Assembly: GCA_942490645.1 (NCBI GenBank)
Contig: CALNXN010000005.1
Span: 186,001 to 250,000 of the forward strand
Length of the DNA: 64,000 nt
Direction of reading: 5' to 3'
DNA from: CALNXN01 sp942490645
Lineage (GTDB): Bacteria; Pseudomonadota; Alphaproteobacteria; Rhodobacterales; Rhodobacteraceae
Shown here: one piece after another, positions 17,057 to 26,342 of the stretch
How positions within the stretch are numbered: position 1 is the stretch's first letter
How the letters are laid out: each line of letters begins with the position of its first letter
Notes under the pieces: generated by a model
Database searches by the model: none
The model's input: only the letters and a program-made list of their open reading frames with translations
What the model was told of the DNA's origin: nothing
Made by a program: the position numbers and the translations under genes

Positions 17057-18277
17057 ATGTCCAAGCCCAAAAAAGTCGTGCTCGCCTATTCTGGCGGCCT
17101 TGATACGTCCATCATCCTCAAGTGGCTACAAACGGAATACGGCTGTGAGGTGATCACCTTCACAGCAGATCTGGGCCAGGGCGAAGAGTTGGAGCCCGCG
17201 CGCGCAAAGGCGGAAATGATGGGCGCATCTTCGATCTACATCGAAGATCTGCGCGAGGAATTCGTGCGCGACTTTGTGTTCCCGATGTTTCGCGCAAATG
17301 CTGTCTATGAAGGGCTTTACCTCTTGGGCACGTCGATTGCGCGCCCACTGATTTCCAAGCGCCTGGTCGAAATCGCTCAGGCGGAAGGCGCAGATGCCGT
17401 CGCGCATGGCGCCACCGGGAAAGGCAACGATCAGGTACGTTTCGAGTTGGCCGCCTATGCGCTGGACCCCGACATCAAGGTCATAGCGCCTTGGCGTGAG
17501 TGGGATTTGTCCAGCCGCACCAAATTGATAGATTTCGCCGAAAAGAACCAGATCCCCATCGCAAAAGACAAGCGTGGCGAGGCTCCATTCAGCGTTGACG
17601 CCAACCTGCTGCATACCTCGTCCGAGGGTAAGGTTCTCGAAGACCCTGCCGTTGATGCGCCGGATTACGTCTATCAACGCACCGTGGCCCCCGAAGATTC
17701 GCCTGATACACCAGAGTACGTCGAAATTGGATTTGAAAAGGGCGACGCCGTCAGCGTCAATGGTGAGGCGATGTCACCCGCGACGGTGCTGACGACCCTG
17801 AACGAGCTTGGCGGCAAACACGGATGTGGCCGTCTCGATCTTGTCGAGGGTCGGTTCGTCGGTATGAAGTCGCGTGGCATTTACGAAACGCCAGGTGGCA
17901 CGCTTCTGCTCGAAGCGCACCGCGCAATTGAATCGATCACGCTGGATCGCGGTGCGATGCACCTCAAGGACGAGTTGATGCCGCGCTACGCCGAGCTGAT
18001 CTATAACGGCTTTTGGTTCAGCCCCGAGCGCACCATGTTGCAAGCTGCAATCGATGCGAGCCAAACGCACGTCACAGGCACGGTTCGGCTTAAGCTTTAC
18101 AAAGGCCATGTTCGGACCGTCGGACGGTGGTCGGATCATTCGCTTTATTCCGAGGCACATGTCACGTTTGAAGATGACGCAGGTGCCTATGATCAAAAAG
18201 ACGCTGCCGGTTTCATCCAGCTCAATGCGCTGCGGCTGAAGCTTTTGGCGGCGCGGGATCGTAGACTGAAATCCTAA
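17057..18277 (+). CDS. argG: Argininosuccinate synthase
   Basis: 406 aa from the ATG at 17057, with an AAGGA site 10 nt upstream; the frame is open to 16850 but that part is antisense to ilvA. Condenses citrulline and aspartate with ATP in arginine synthesis. The N-type ATP pyrophosphatase loop '[10 protein letters not shown]' is at 9-18; '[13 protein letters not shown]' and '[11 protein letters not shown]' are family signatures. Length matches the usual 400-410 aa. The stop overlaps the convergent neighbour by 3-4 bp. Confidence 0.97.
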   Translation: MSKPKKVVLAYSGGLDTSIILKWLQTEYGCEVITFTADLGQGEELEPARAKAEMMGASSIYIEDLREEFVRDFVFPMFRANAVYEGLYLLGTSIARPLISKRLVEIAQAEGADAVAHGATGKGNDQVRFELAAYALDPDIKVIAPWREWDLSSRTKLIDFAEKNQIPIAKDKRGEAPFSVDANLLHTSSEGKVLEDPAVDAPDYVYQRTVAPEDSPDTPEYVEIGFEKGDAVSVNGEAMSPATVLTTLNELGGKHGCGRLDLVEGRFVGMKSRGIYETPGGTLLLEAHRAIESITLDRGAMHLKDELMPRYAELIYNGFWFSPERTMLQAAIDASQTHVTGTVRLKLYKGHVRTVGRWSDHSLYSEAHVTFEDDAGAYDQKDAAGFIQLNALRLKLLAARDRRLKS

Positions 18278-18969
18278 ATCTTTCTTGCCGCAAGCGCCTC
18301 GTAAAAAGGAAGCGCTTGCGTCGCAAGATCGTTCAATTCAGGCTCTAACAAAGGCAATTCGTCCTCCGGACCGGCGAACCCCGTGCTTTGGTGTACTGAC
18401 CCGTACCAGTGCCGCGCCCAAACACCATCTTCGGGTCGCGGGCCAGCAGACCAGCGCAACATTGCGTCATCAAACGGCAATCCGATTTCGGCACACAGGC
18501 GGCGCAGCATCATTTCAGGATCAGATCTGATATCGGTCCCGTCGATGACAAGCCCCCCCACCTGTTCGAACACGTCAAGCTGACGTTCAAAACCGATGTC
18601 ATCCATTCCCGGCTTTTCGCGTTTTGCGGCGTAGCTGGCAATCACCCGCGCGGGGTGTCGGATCAGGTGAACATTCACGCAATCCGCAGCCCAATCCATC
18701 GGAAACCCCGCCAGCATGTGATGCGGCATATGCTTCATATAAAGGTGATCAGCCCCACCCACTGCCGCCTTCATCTGCGCTACAACCGCGTGGGGATCAG
18801 TCTCATGAGCGGCGAGAATCTCATCCCGCATGGGGTGTTCGACGCCACTTGTCGCCAGATAGGATGCGTAAAACGGTTCATCCATGACTGCGAAGTCAGC
18901 GCGTGAGCCAAAGCTGTACATCATCGCAGTCGATAGATTTCGAGGGCCGGACCACATCGCCAATCGCAC
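18274..18969 (-). CDS. Sulfotransferase-like P-loop protein
   Basis: 231 aa if translation starts at the GTG at 18969, which has a G-rich site (GGGGGCGG) just upstream; an ATG four codons later is the alternative. '[21 protein letters not shown]' resembles the PAPS-binding P-loop of sulfotransferases; its core is SGPRNLST. '[14 protein letters not shown]' matches the 3'-phosphate-binding stretch (RxPxxVxxS). I know this subfamily from annotations as 'sulfotransferase-like' and from fusions with branched-chain aminotransferases in eukaryotes, and its acceptor is unknown. Convergent with argG (4-bp overlap) and divergent from msrA. Confidence 0.7.
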   Translation of the reverse strand: MRLAMWSGPRNLSTAMMYSFGSRADFAVMDEPFYASYLATSGVEHPMRDEILAAHETDPHAVVAQMKAAVGGADHLYMKHMPHHMLAGFPMDWAADCVNVHLIRHPARVIASYAAKREKPGMDDIGFERQLDVFEQVGGLVIDGTDIRSDPEMMLRRLCAEIGLPFDDAMLRWSAGPRPEDGVWARHWYGSVHQSTGFAGPEDELPLLEPELNDLATQALPFYEALAARKI

Positions 18970-19166
18970 AAATCCGCCCCCTTTGCCGCTTCTGTTACAG
19001 TTCCCGGTCACGGACAACAAACATCCGCTCCTTTGTTTCAGATCACGACAAAACACGCTGATTGGCAATGCTGTGTGTCAACTTCGTTCACTCACGCGTG
19101 ACATCGCGAGGAGGTGAGTTGTCGTACCGGCAGGATTCGCGGCAATCTGTAGGAAAGGAGATCAAA

Positions 19167-19829
19167 ATGTCCTGTCTTTGCGTCGTAAAAACCTATGCCC
19201 TCGCAGCTTTGATCGTTGTTGGCGTCGTGGTCCAAGCCAAAACCGCGCACGCGTCAGAGCGTGAAACGCTCACCGTCGCCGGAGGATGCTTTTGGTGCGT
19301 TGAAGCGGATTTTGAGAAAGTGCGCGGGGTGCAGGAGGTCGTGTCCGGGTTCACCGGCGGCACCATCGCCAACCCGACGTATAAACAGGTCGTCGCCGGT
19401 AACACTGGGCACTATGAGGCCGTTCAAATCACGTTCGACCCGTCTGTGATCGACCGAAGTTCGATTTTGGCGCTGTTTTTTCGTTCAGTCGATCCTACGG
19501 ATGCTGGCGGCCAATTTTGCGACCGGGGTGATTCCTACAGAACCGCGATCTTCTTTAAAACTGCGCCGCAACAGATCGCAGCGGAACAATCAAAATTACA
19601 AGCGCAAGCAGAACTCGGTCAGACCGTGGTGACGCCGATCTTGAAGCTGGGCGAGTTCTACCCAGCCGATGAATATCATCAGGACTTCTACAAAGGCAGC
19701 AGCCTGATCCTGACACGGTTTGGACCAAAACGGCAGGCGCAAGCTTACAAAGCTTATCGTGATGCTTGCGGCCGCGATGCAAAAGTCCGGGCTCTTTGGG
19801 GTTCGAGCGCGCCATTCGCCGGCGGTTAA
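19167..19829 (+). CDS. msrA: Peptide-methionine (S)-S-oxide reductase, exported
   Basis: 220 aa from the ATG at 19167, with an AGGAAAGGAG ribosome site. An N-terminal hydrophobic signal (about 8-29, ending AHA) predicts export to the periplasm, which differs from the cytosolic MsrA of many bacteria. The MsrA domain has the catalytic 'GGCFWCVEADFE' (C41), 'GFTGG', 'GHYEAVQITFDP', 'DPTDAGGQFCDRG' and 'EYHQDFY'. Resolving cysteines are probably those in 'GGQFCD' or 'DACGRD'. The role is repair of methionine-S-sulfoxide in envelope proteins. No msrB is adjacent. The stop overlaps the convergent kinase gene by 4 bp. Confidence 0.93.
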   Translation: MSCLCVVKTYALAALIVVGVVVQAKTAHASERETLTVAGGCFWCVEADFEKVRGVQEVVSGFTGGTIANPTYKQVVAGNTGHYEAVQITFDPSVIDRSSILALFFRSVDPTDAGGQFCDRGDSYRTAIFFKTAPQQIAAEQSKLQAQAELGQTVVTPILKLGEFYPADEYHQDFYKGSSLILTRFGPKRQAQAYKAYRDACGRDAKVRALWGSSAPFAGG

Positions 19830-20701
19830 GCAAACCGATGGTCTTCAATGTCCTTTAGGTCGGGAATAACATCCGCCGTCCCAAGCCGAGACACCATGAT
19901 CGCCGCCGCTCTTGTCGCCAGCCCGATGGCCTGTCCCATGGGCAACCCGCGATCCAGACCCGCCACCAGAAACCCGGTGAATGTGTCCCCGGCGCCGGTT
20001 GTATCCACCACCTCTGTCGCGACGGCGTCAAACGCCTGCCCTTGACGATTGTCGTCAGATATCCAGATGCAACCCTTGCTGCCCTTTGTAACAATGATGT
20101 CAGATACCGGCAAATCGGCCAAGTTAGAGCCTGTTTCAGACACCAGTTGATCGGCTTCAACCTCGTTCATGATCAACAAGTCTATGCGGTCGATAAGGCT
20201 TGTAACGGCTTCGACATCAAAAGGTGCCGCTGCATAAACGACACGCATCCCCAGATTTGCCGCCTTCGCCACGGCGGTCATTTGCCCGTTGGTTTCATTC
20301 TGAAACAGCAATATGTCCTGCGCGCTTGCCTCCGACAAAGCGCTTTCAATTGCCTGATCCCCGATGGCCCGGTTGGCTCCTGGAAAAAGCACGATGCTGT
20401 TTTCGCCATCAGCAGACACACAGATATTCGCGTGTCCGGTGGCGCTGTCGACTTGCGAAATATGCCGTGTATCGACACCATATTCCAAAAGCCGATCAAC
20501 CGCCCAGCGCCCGTCTGGTCCGACCGCTCCGATATGGATGGATCTCGCGGCGGCCCGCGCAATGGCCACAGACATATTTGCGCCTTTACCGCCCAAGCCT
20601 TGTTGAAATGCCGAAGCTGCAAGCGTCTCGCCGGGTGCTGGCAAGTGTGGAACTTGATAGACGTTGTCTAGGTTGATCGAACCGAGGTTGAAAACCGCCA
20701 T
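19826..20701 (-). CDS. Ribokinase/PfkB-family carbohydrate kinase
   Basis: 291 aa from the ATG at 20701. The N-terminal signature 'GGKGANMSVAIARA' and C-terminal 'VVDTTGAGDTFTGFLVAGL' (catalytic Asp in TGAGD) define the PfkB family; overall it is closest in feel to ribokinase, phosphorylating ribose or a related sugar at O5. The start overlaps the maeB stop by one base (TGATG), so it is translationally coupled to the malic enzyme gene. No sugar transporter is adjacent, so the in vivo substrate is uncertain. Confidence 0.83.
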   Translation of the reverse strand: MAVFNLGSINLDNVYQVPHLPAPGETLAASAFQQGLGGKGANMSVAIARAAARSIHIGAVGPDGRWAVDRLLEYGVDTRHISQVDSATGHANICVSADGENSIVLFPGANRAIGDQAIESALSEASAQDILLFQNETNGQMTAVAKAANLGMRVVYAAAPFDVEAVTSLIDRIDLLIMNEVEADQLVSETGSNLADLPVSDIIVTKGSKGCIWISDDNRQGQAFDAVATEVVDTTGAGDTFTGFLVAGLDRGLPMGQAIGLATRAAAIMVSRLGTADVIPDLKDIEDHRFA

Positions 20702-22956
20702 CAGCCAACCTTGCACGCCGCCAGCACGGCCATATTGAGGATGTCGTTCGCCGTCGACACGGTTGAACAAATTTGAATGGACTCGTCGACGCCAGACAAA
20801 ATTGGCCCGATCACCGTCGCACCCGCCATCTCTTGCATCAGCTTGACCGAAATACTGGCCGAGTGGCGGGCAGGAACAACCAGAATATTCGCGGGCCCCG
20901 TCAAACGCGAAAACGGATAAGTTTTCTGGGCCGAGACGTTCAGCGCCACATCAACGGTCATTTCGCCCTCATATTCGAAACTCACCCCCCGTTCATCCAG
21001 TACTTTTGGCGCGCGGTGCATTTTTTCCGCACGCTCTGACACCGGGTAGCCAAAGGTTGAAAAGCTAACGAAGGCGACACGAGGCTCCAACCCCATGTTT
21101 TGAGCGACAGTCGCGGCGCGCTCTGCAATGTTGGCCAGATCATTCTCATCAGGCCATTCATGCACCAAAGTATCCGCAATAAAGACAATGCGGCCCTTGT
21201 GCAAAAGCGCCGTGATCCCGGCCGCTCCATTCGCCACATCCGCGTCAAATACATGGTTGATGCGGTCAAGGATATGCGCTGACTTGCGCGTCGCACCCGT
21301 CACCAATCCATCCCCGTGACCATGCGCCAGCATCAGCGATGAAAACACATGGCGGTCGCGAGCCGCGAGCCGGTGTATGTCCTCGTCATCGAACCCTTTT
21401 CGCTGCAATCGATTGTAGAGAAACGATTTATATGAATCCAAATGCGCAGTGTTCGCCGCGTTGACCACTTCGATTTCACGCACCGCGTCGCCCAGACCAG
21501 CCTCTTCCAACAACTGCTTTACGTTGTCGGCACGACCCACGACCAGCGCCTTGCCCAAGCCGGAGCGTTGGTACATCACCGCTGCTCGCAACACGCGCGC
21601 ATCGTCGCCTTCTGCGAAAATCATGCGCGCCTGATTGGCCCGTGCACGCGCGTTGATACCGCGCAAAATACTGGCTGTTGGGTCCATGCGGGACTTCAGC
21701 GACAGCTCGTAGGCGTCCATGTCGATAATTGGACGCCGGGCAGCGCCCGTGTCCATGCCCGCCTTGGCGACTGCGGGTGGGATACGGTGGATCAGGCGCG
21801 GATCAAACGGCGTCGGGATGATGTAATCACGCCCGAATGTCAGGTTTTTCCCGTAGGCCAGCGCGACTTCGTCAGGCACATCCTCGCGGGCCAAGGCTGC
21901 CAAAGCATGGGCGCAGGCGATCTTCATCTCATCATTGATGGCGCGCGCGTTGATGTCCAACGCCCCGCGGAAAAGATACGGAAACCCAAGCACATTGTTC
22001 ACCTGATTGGGGTAATCGCTGCGTCCCGTCGCCACGATCGCATCGACACGCACTTCATGCGCTTCTTCGGGCGTGATCTCCGGGTCCGGATTGGCCATTG
22101 CGAAAATGACCGGGTTGTCGGCCATGTTTGCCACCATCTCGGGCGTGACGGCCCCCTTGACCGAAACGCCCAAAAAGACATCGGCACCCTTCATCGCCTC
22201 ATCCAGCGTTCGCATTTCGGTTTTGACCGCATGCGCTGACTTCCACTGGTTCATGCCTTCGGTACGGCCTTGATAAATAATGCCTTTCGTATCGCACATG
22301 ATGCAATTCTGGTGCCGGGCACCCATCGATTTGAGCAGTTCAAGACAGGCGATGCCAGCCGCACCCGCTCCGTTCAGAACAATGCGGACGTCTTCGATCT
22401 TTTTTCCCGACAAATGCAATGCGTTGATCAGACCGGCCGCACAGATCACCGCCGTGCCGTGCTGATCATCGTGAAAGACAGGAATATCCATTTCCTCTTT
22501 CAGCCGTTGTTCGATGATAAAGCACTCCGGCGCTTTGATATCTTCAAGGTTGATGCCGCCGAACGTCGGTCCCATCAATTTGACCGCATTCACGAAGGCG
22601 TCGGTGTCTTCTGTGTCCAGCTCGATGTCGATGGAATTGACGTCCGCAAATCGCTTGAACAGAACCGCCTTGCCCTCCATCACCGGCTTAGACGCCAGAG
22701 CGCCCAGATTTCCAAGACCCAGTACCGCCGTTCCGTTTGAGATCACCGCAACCAGATTGCCCTTGTTGGTATAGTCGTATGCCGTTTGGGGGTCCGCCGC
22801 GATGGCCTCGCAGGGCACCGCGACGCCGGGCGAATACGCGAGGCTCAGGTCGCGCTGCGTCATCATCGGGACCGTGGCCGAAATCTCGAATTTGCCGGGC
22901 GTCGGTTCCAAGTGAAAGGCCAACGCCTCTTCGGCGGTCACGCGGGTCTTGGACAT
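20701..22956 (-). CDS. maeB: NADP-type malic enzyme with C-terminal phosphotransacetylase-like domain
   Basis: 751 aa, the usual length of MaeB. Residues about 1-420 are malic enzyme: 'LAYSPGVAVPCEAI', 'KGNLVAVISNGTAVLGLGN', 'FHDDQHGTAVICAAGL', and the NAD(P) loop 'VLNGAGAAGIACLELL'. It decarboxylates malate to pyruvate in the cytosol. Residues about 430-751 resemble phosphotransacetylase ('HGDGLVTGATRKSAHILDRI', 'SFSTFGYPVSERAEKM') but in MaeB proteins this part is regarded as regulatory, sensing acetyl-CoA or related metabolites. Divergent from mutS across 137 bp; the downstream PfkB kinase gene is coupled by TGATG. Confidence 0.94.
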   Translation of the reverse strand: MSKTRVTAEEALAFHLEPTPGKFEISATVPMMTQRDLSLAYSPGVAVPCEAIAADPQTAYDYTNKGNLVAVISNGTAVLGLGNLGALASKPVMEGKAVLFKRFADVNSIDIELDTEDTDAFVNAVKLMGPTFGGINLEDIKAPECFIIEQRLKEEMDIPVFHDDQHGTAVICAAGLINALHLSGKKIEDVRIVLNGAGAAGIACLELLKSMGARHQNCIMCDTKGIIYQGRTEGMNQWKSAHAVKTEMRTLDEAMKGADVFLGVSVKGAVTPEMVANMADNPVIFAMANPDPEITPEEAHEVRVDAIVATGRSDYPNQVNNVLGFPYLFRGALDINARAINDEMKIACAHALAALAREDVPDEVALAYGKNLTFGRDYIIPTPFDPRLIHRIPPAVAKAGMDTGAARRPIIDMDAYELSLKSRMDPTASILRGINARARANQARMIFAEGDDARVLRAAVMYQRSGLGKALVVGRADNVKQLLEEAGLGDAVREIEVVNAANTAHLDSYKSFLYNRLQRKGFDDEDIHRLAARDRHVFSSLMLAHGHGDGLVTGATRKSAHILDRINHVFDADVANGAAGITALLHKGRIVFIADTLVHEWPDENDLANIAERAATVAQNMGLEPRVAFVSFSTFGYPVSERAEKMHRAPKVLDERGVSFEYEGEMTVDVALNVSAQKTYPFSRLTGPANILVVPARHSASISVKLMQEMAGATVIGPILSGVDESIQICSTVSTANDILNMAVLAACKVG

Positions 22957-23093
22957 CAGTTCGGGCCTTTCTGCATTTCAGAGCTTGCGCCTTCTACCGC
23001 AGGCCAGCACCACCCTCAATGCCCAGCGCAATTGAGGCTTTTACCCTGCGCCCGCGCTTTGTAAGGTCCGGCAAATGTCGCCGGGGGGCCACC

Positions 23094-25730
23094 ATGACTG
23101 TCACGCCAATGATGGCGCAATATCTTGAATTGAAGGCCGACTATGCGGACGCGTTGCTGTTCTACCGCATGGGCGATTTCTACGAGATGTTCTTTGAGGA
23201 CGCGGTGGCCGCTGCAGAGGCGTTGGATATTGCGCTGACCAAGCGCGGCAAGCATGACGGTGCCGATATTCCTATGTGCGGCGTACCGGTCCACGCCGCC
23301 GAAGGCTACTTGCTGACCCTGATCCGCAAAGGGTTTCGGGTTGCTGTCTGCGAACAGATGGAAAGCCCGGCGGAGGCGAAAAAGCGCGGCTCCAAATCCG
23401 TCGTCAAACGCGACGTGGTTCGGTTGGTCACTCCTGGCACCCTGACTGAAGAAACGCTGCTGGAACCACGCCGTCACAACTTTCTGGCCGCTTACGCCGA
23501 AGTGCGGGATGAAATGGCGCTGGCTTGGGTCGATATTTCAACGGGCAGCTTTCACGTCATGCCACTTGGGCAGGTCAGACTTGGCCCGGAGCTTGCCCGC
23601 CTCGCCCCATCTGAACTGATTGTTTCAGAGACAAAAGAGCACGATTTGCGCGAGTTAGTCTCTGAATTTGGGATTGCGCTGACCGGTCTGGCCAGATCTG
23701 CATTTGACAGCACGTCAGGCGAAAAGCGTCTCTGCGATCACCTCGGTGTTGAAACACTGGACGCCTATGGCGCCTTCACGCGCGCCGAGGTCGCAGCAAT
23801 GGGCGCGGTCGTTCATTACCTTGATATCACGCAAAAGGGCAAACTGCCTCTGCTCCGCCCACCCCTGCGCGAAGCCGCATCGCGCAGCGTTCAAATCGAC
23901 GCAGCCACACGTCGCAATCTTGAACTGACGCAGGCATTGTCCGGCGGGCGCGCCGGGTCATTGCTGGCGACAATCGATCGGACAATTACAGCTGGAGGCG
24001 CGCGTCTTCTGGAACGGCGGCTGTCCAGCCCGTCCCGGGTTCTTGATACGGTCACCTCCCGCCTTGCTGCCGTTGAATACGCGCTGGAAAATACGTCGTT
24101 TCGGCGTATCGTTCGCGACCACCTGCGCAAAGTACCTGATCTGGACCGCGCAGTATCGCGCATTTCGCTAGACCGTGGCGGCCCCCGTGATCTGGCCGCT
24201 ATTCGAAACGGTCTGACACAAGCCGCCAGCTTGAGCGATGCCTTGGGATCGGAAGACTTACCGCCACTTCTGGCCGACGCTTTGACACACATGGAGGGCC
24301 ACAACGCCCTGATCGACGAATTGGACACAGCACTGATTGCAGAGCCTCCGATGCTGATACGCGACGGCGGGTTCATCGCCGCCGGCCTTGACCCTGACTT
24401 GGATGAGGCACGTCAATTGCGTGACGAAGGCCGAAGCGTCATCGCCAAAATGCAGGCTCAATTCGTCTCTGATACAGGCATTTCGTCCCTCAAGATCAAG
24501 CACAACAACGTATTGGGCTATTTCATTGAAACCACGGCCACGCATGCGGACAAAATGCTGGCGCCGCCGCTGTCAGACGTTTTCATTCATCGCCAAACCA
24601 CAGCCAACCAAGTGCGATTTACCACTGTAGAACTGTCTGAGTTGGAGACGAAGATTATCAATGCGGGCGCGCGTGCATTGGAAATTGAGAAACGGCTGTT
24701 TGAAGCGCTGCGGCAGTCCGTGATTTCAAACGCAGGCCTGATTGGGCAAGCCGCTGCCGCATTGGCAGAGGTTGATCTGGCCGCGGCATTGGCAGAATTG
24801 GCAGAACAGGAAACATGGACGAAACCCAAGGTCGACGCATCTCGCGCCTTTGATATTCAAGGTGGGCGGCACCCTGTCGTCGAAGCCGCGCTGCGCAGCC
24901 AGTCAGGCGAGCCTTTCATCGCAAATGATTGCGACCTGTCATCTGCGCAGGATGAAGCCGCTATCTGGTTGCTGACCGGGCCAAACATGGCCGGCAAATC
25001 GACGTTCCTGAGGCAGAACGCGCTGATCGCGCTTTTGGCGCAAATGGGCAGTTTTGTTCCCGCATCGCAGGCACATATCGGCCTGATCAGCCAATTGTTC
25101 AGCCGCGTCGGTGCCTCGGATGACCTGGCCCGAGGTCGGTCAACCTTTATGGTAGAGATGGTCGAAACGGCCGCGATCCTGAATCAGGCCGATGATAGGG
25201 CGCTCGTCATACTGGACGAAATTGGCCGCGGCACCGCAACCTATGACGGTCTGTCGATTGCCTGGGCAACCCTCGAACATCTGCACGACGTCAACAAGTC
25301 GCGGGCGCTTTTTGCCACGCACTACCACGAAATGACATCGCTTGCGGGCAAGCTTGCCGGTGTCGAGAACGCCACCGTCTCGGTCAAAGAGTGGGAAGGC
25401 GAGGTCGTCTTTTTGCATGAAGTTCACAAAGGTGCTGCGGATCGGTCTTATGGGGTGCAGGTGGCCCAAATCGCGGGCCTCCCCCCTGCCGTCATCGCGC
25501 GCGCACGTGTTGTTCTGGATGCGTTGGAAAAGGGCGAGCGCGAAGGCGGTGCAAAGCAAAAGACGTTAATCGATGACTTGCCGCTCTTTGCAGCAACGCA
25601 ACCGCCGCCACCATCCGCACCCAAGTCTTCAAAGGTCGAAGACAAGCTGGCCGAAATTCACCCCGATGAGCTGACGCCGCGCGAGGCGCTGAACATGCTT
25701 TACCAATTGAAAGAGGCCGCCAAAAGCTGA
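23094..25730 (+). CDS. mutS: DNA mismatch repair protein MutS
   Basis: 878 aa from the ATG at 23094; the open frame back to 22737 is antisense to maeB and is not included. Recognizes mismatches and small loops and starts repair with MutL. The mismatch-contacting F-x-E is in 'MGDFYEMFFEDA' (F29-Y30-E31). The ABC-type ATPase shows Walker A 'GPNMAGKST', signature region 'SRVGASDDLARGRSTFMVEM', Walker B 'ALVILDEIGRGT' and 'ATHYHEM'. The C-terminus ends with the conserved 'LTPREALNMLYQLK' dimer/tetramer region. Confidence 0.97.
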   Translation: MTVTPMMAQYLELKADYADALLFYRMGDFYEMFFEDAVAAAEALDIALTKRGKHDGADIPMCGVPVHAAEGYLLTLIRKGFRVAVCEQMESPAEAKKRGSKSVVKRDVVRLVTPGTLTEETLLEPRRHNFLAAYAEVRDEMALAWVDISTGSFHVMPLGQVRLGPELARLAPSELIVSETKEHDLRELVSEFGIALTGLARSAFDSTSGEKRLCDHLGVETLDAYGAFTRAEVAAMGAVVHYLDITQKGKLPLLRPPLREAASRSVQIDAATRRNLELTQALSGGRAGSLLATIDRTITAGGARLLERRLSSPSRVLDTVTSRLAAVEYALENTSFRRIVRDHLRKVPDLDRAVSRISLDRGGPRDLAAIRNGLTQAASLSDALGSEDLPPLLADALTHMEGHNALIDELDTALIAEPPMLIRDGGFIAAGLDPDLDEARQLRDEGRSVIAKMQAQFVSDTGISSLKIKHNNVLGYFIETTATHADKMLAPPLSDVFIHRQTTANQVRFTTVELSELETKIINAGARALEIEKRLFEALRQSVISNAGLIGQAAAALAEVDLAAALAELAEQETWTKPKVDASRAFDIQGGRHPVVEAALRSQSGEPFIANDCDLSSAQDEAAIWLLTGPNMAGKSTFLRQNALIALLAQMGSFVPASQAHIGLISQLFSRVGASDDLARGRSTFMVEMVETAAILNQADDRALVILDEIGRGTATYDGLSIAWATLEHLHDVNKSRALFATHYHEMTSLAGKLAGVENATVSVKEWEGEVVFLHEVHKGAADRSYGVQVAQIAGLPPAVIARARVVLDALEKGEREGGAKQKTLIDDLPLFAATQPPPPSAPKSSKVEDKLAEIHPDELTPREALNMLYQLKEAAKS

Positions 25731-25748
25731 CGGCCTCATCTTTGTTCC
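25713..25748 (+). terminator. Possible mutS terminator
   Basis: GAGGCCG (25713-25719) pairs with CGGCCTC (25731-25737) across an 11-nt loop that contains the mutS stop; only a weak T-rich tail (ATCTTTGTTCC) follows. The stem is perfect but the poor T tract keeps confidence low. Confidence 0.4.
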
Positions 25749-25769
25749 GATACGTCTGACTTCGAACAT

Positions 25770-26333
25770 TCAGCCCGCAGGCATGGAAGATACGCCAACC
25801 TGCGCCGGCCTCAGCAAACGGTCGTGCAGCATGAACCCTTCCGCCGCCACCTGAATGATGTCGCCCGCCTTGGTGCCAGGCAATGGCGCTTCGAACATGG
25901 CTTGGTGCATCTGCGGATCAAATCTCTCCCCGACTTCGGGTGCGATCACTTCGATGCCGTGCTTTTTGAAAACGCTCAGCAATTCGCGCATCGTCAGCTC
26001 AATGCCTTCGATCAAGGCCGCTGACACATCGCGCTGTTCTTCGGTCGCCGCCTCAAGCGCGCGTTTCATGTTGTCATAGACCGGCAACATATCGCGGGAC
26101 AGCTTGGAGCCGCCGTAATTCTCAGCTTCACGGCGGTCACGCTCGGATCGCTTGCGCGAGTTTTCTGCATCCGCCAAGGCGCGCATGAACTTGTCACGAA
26201 ATGCGTCGCGCTCTGCGCGAAGCTCTTCCAGTTCCAGCGCCTCATCGTCTATTTCAGACATTTCTTCCGCATATTCCTCGGCTTCGGCATCTTCGATGTC
26301 GTCCAGAAAATCTTCGTTCTTTTGCTCTGCCAT
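25770..26333 (-). CDS. grpE: Nucleotide exchange factor GrpE
   Basis: 187 aa. Releases ADP from DnaK. The N-terminus is very acidic (DDIEDAEAEEYAEEMSE), followed by a long dimerizing helix (about 30-80, 'ELRAERDAFRDKFMRALADAENSRKRSERD') and the beta-rich wing with 'PEVGERFDPQMHQAMF' and 'VAAEGFMLHDRLLRPAQV'. It begins 9 bp after the hrcA stop and is co-transcribed with it. dnaK and dnaJ are not in the window. Confidence 0.95.
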   Translation of the reverse strand: MAEQKNEDFLDDIEDAEAEEYAEEMSEIDDEALELEELRAERDAFRDKFMRALADAENSRKRSERDRREAENYGGSKLSRDMLPVYDNMKRALEAATEEQRDVSAALIEGIELTMRELLSVFKKHGIEVIAPEVGERFDPQMHQAMFEAPLPGTKAGDIIQVAAEGFMLHDRLLRPAQVGVSSMPAG

Positions 26334-26342
26334 GTCTCACCT

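Noticed and set aside
22737..23093. 119-codon N-terminal extension of MutS
   Set aside because: It is antisense to maeB and arginine/proline-rich. The conserved MutS N-terminus begins at the ATG at 23094.
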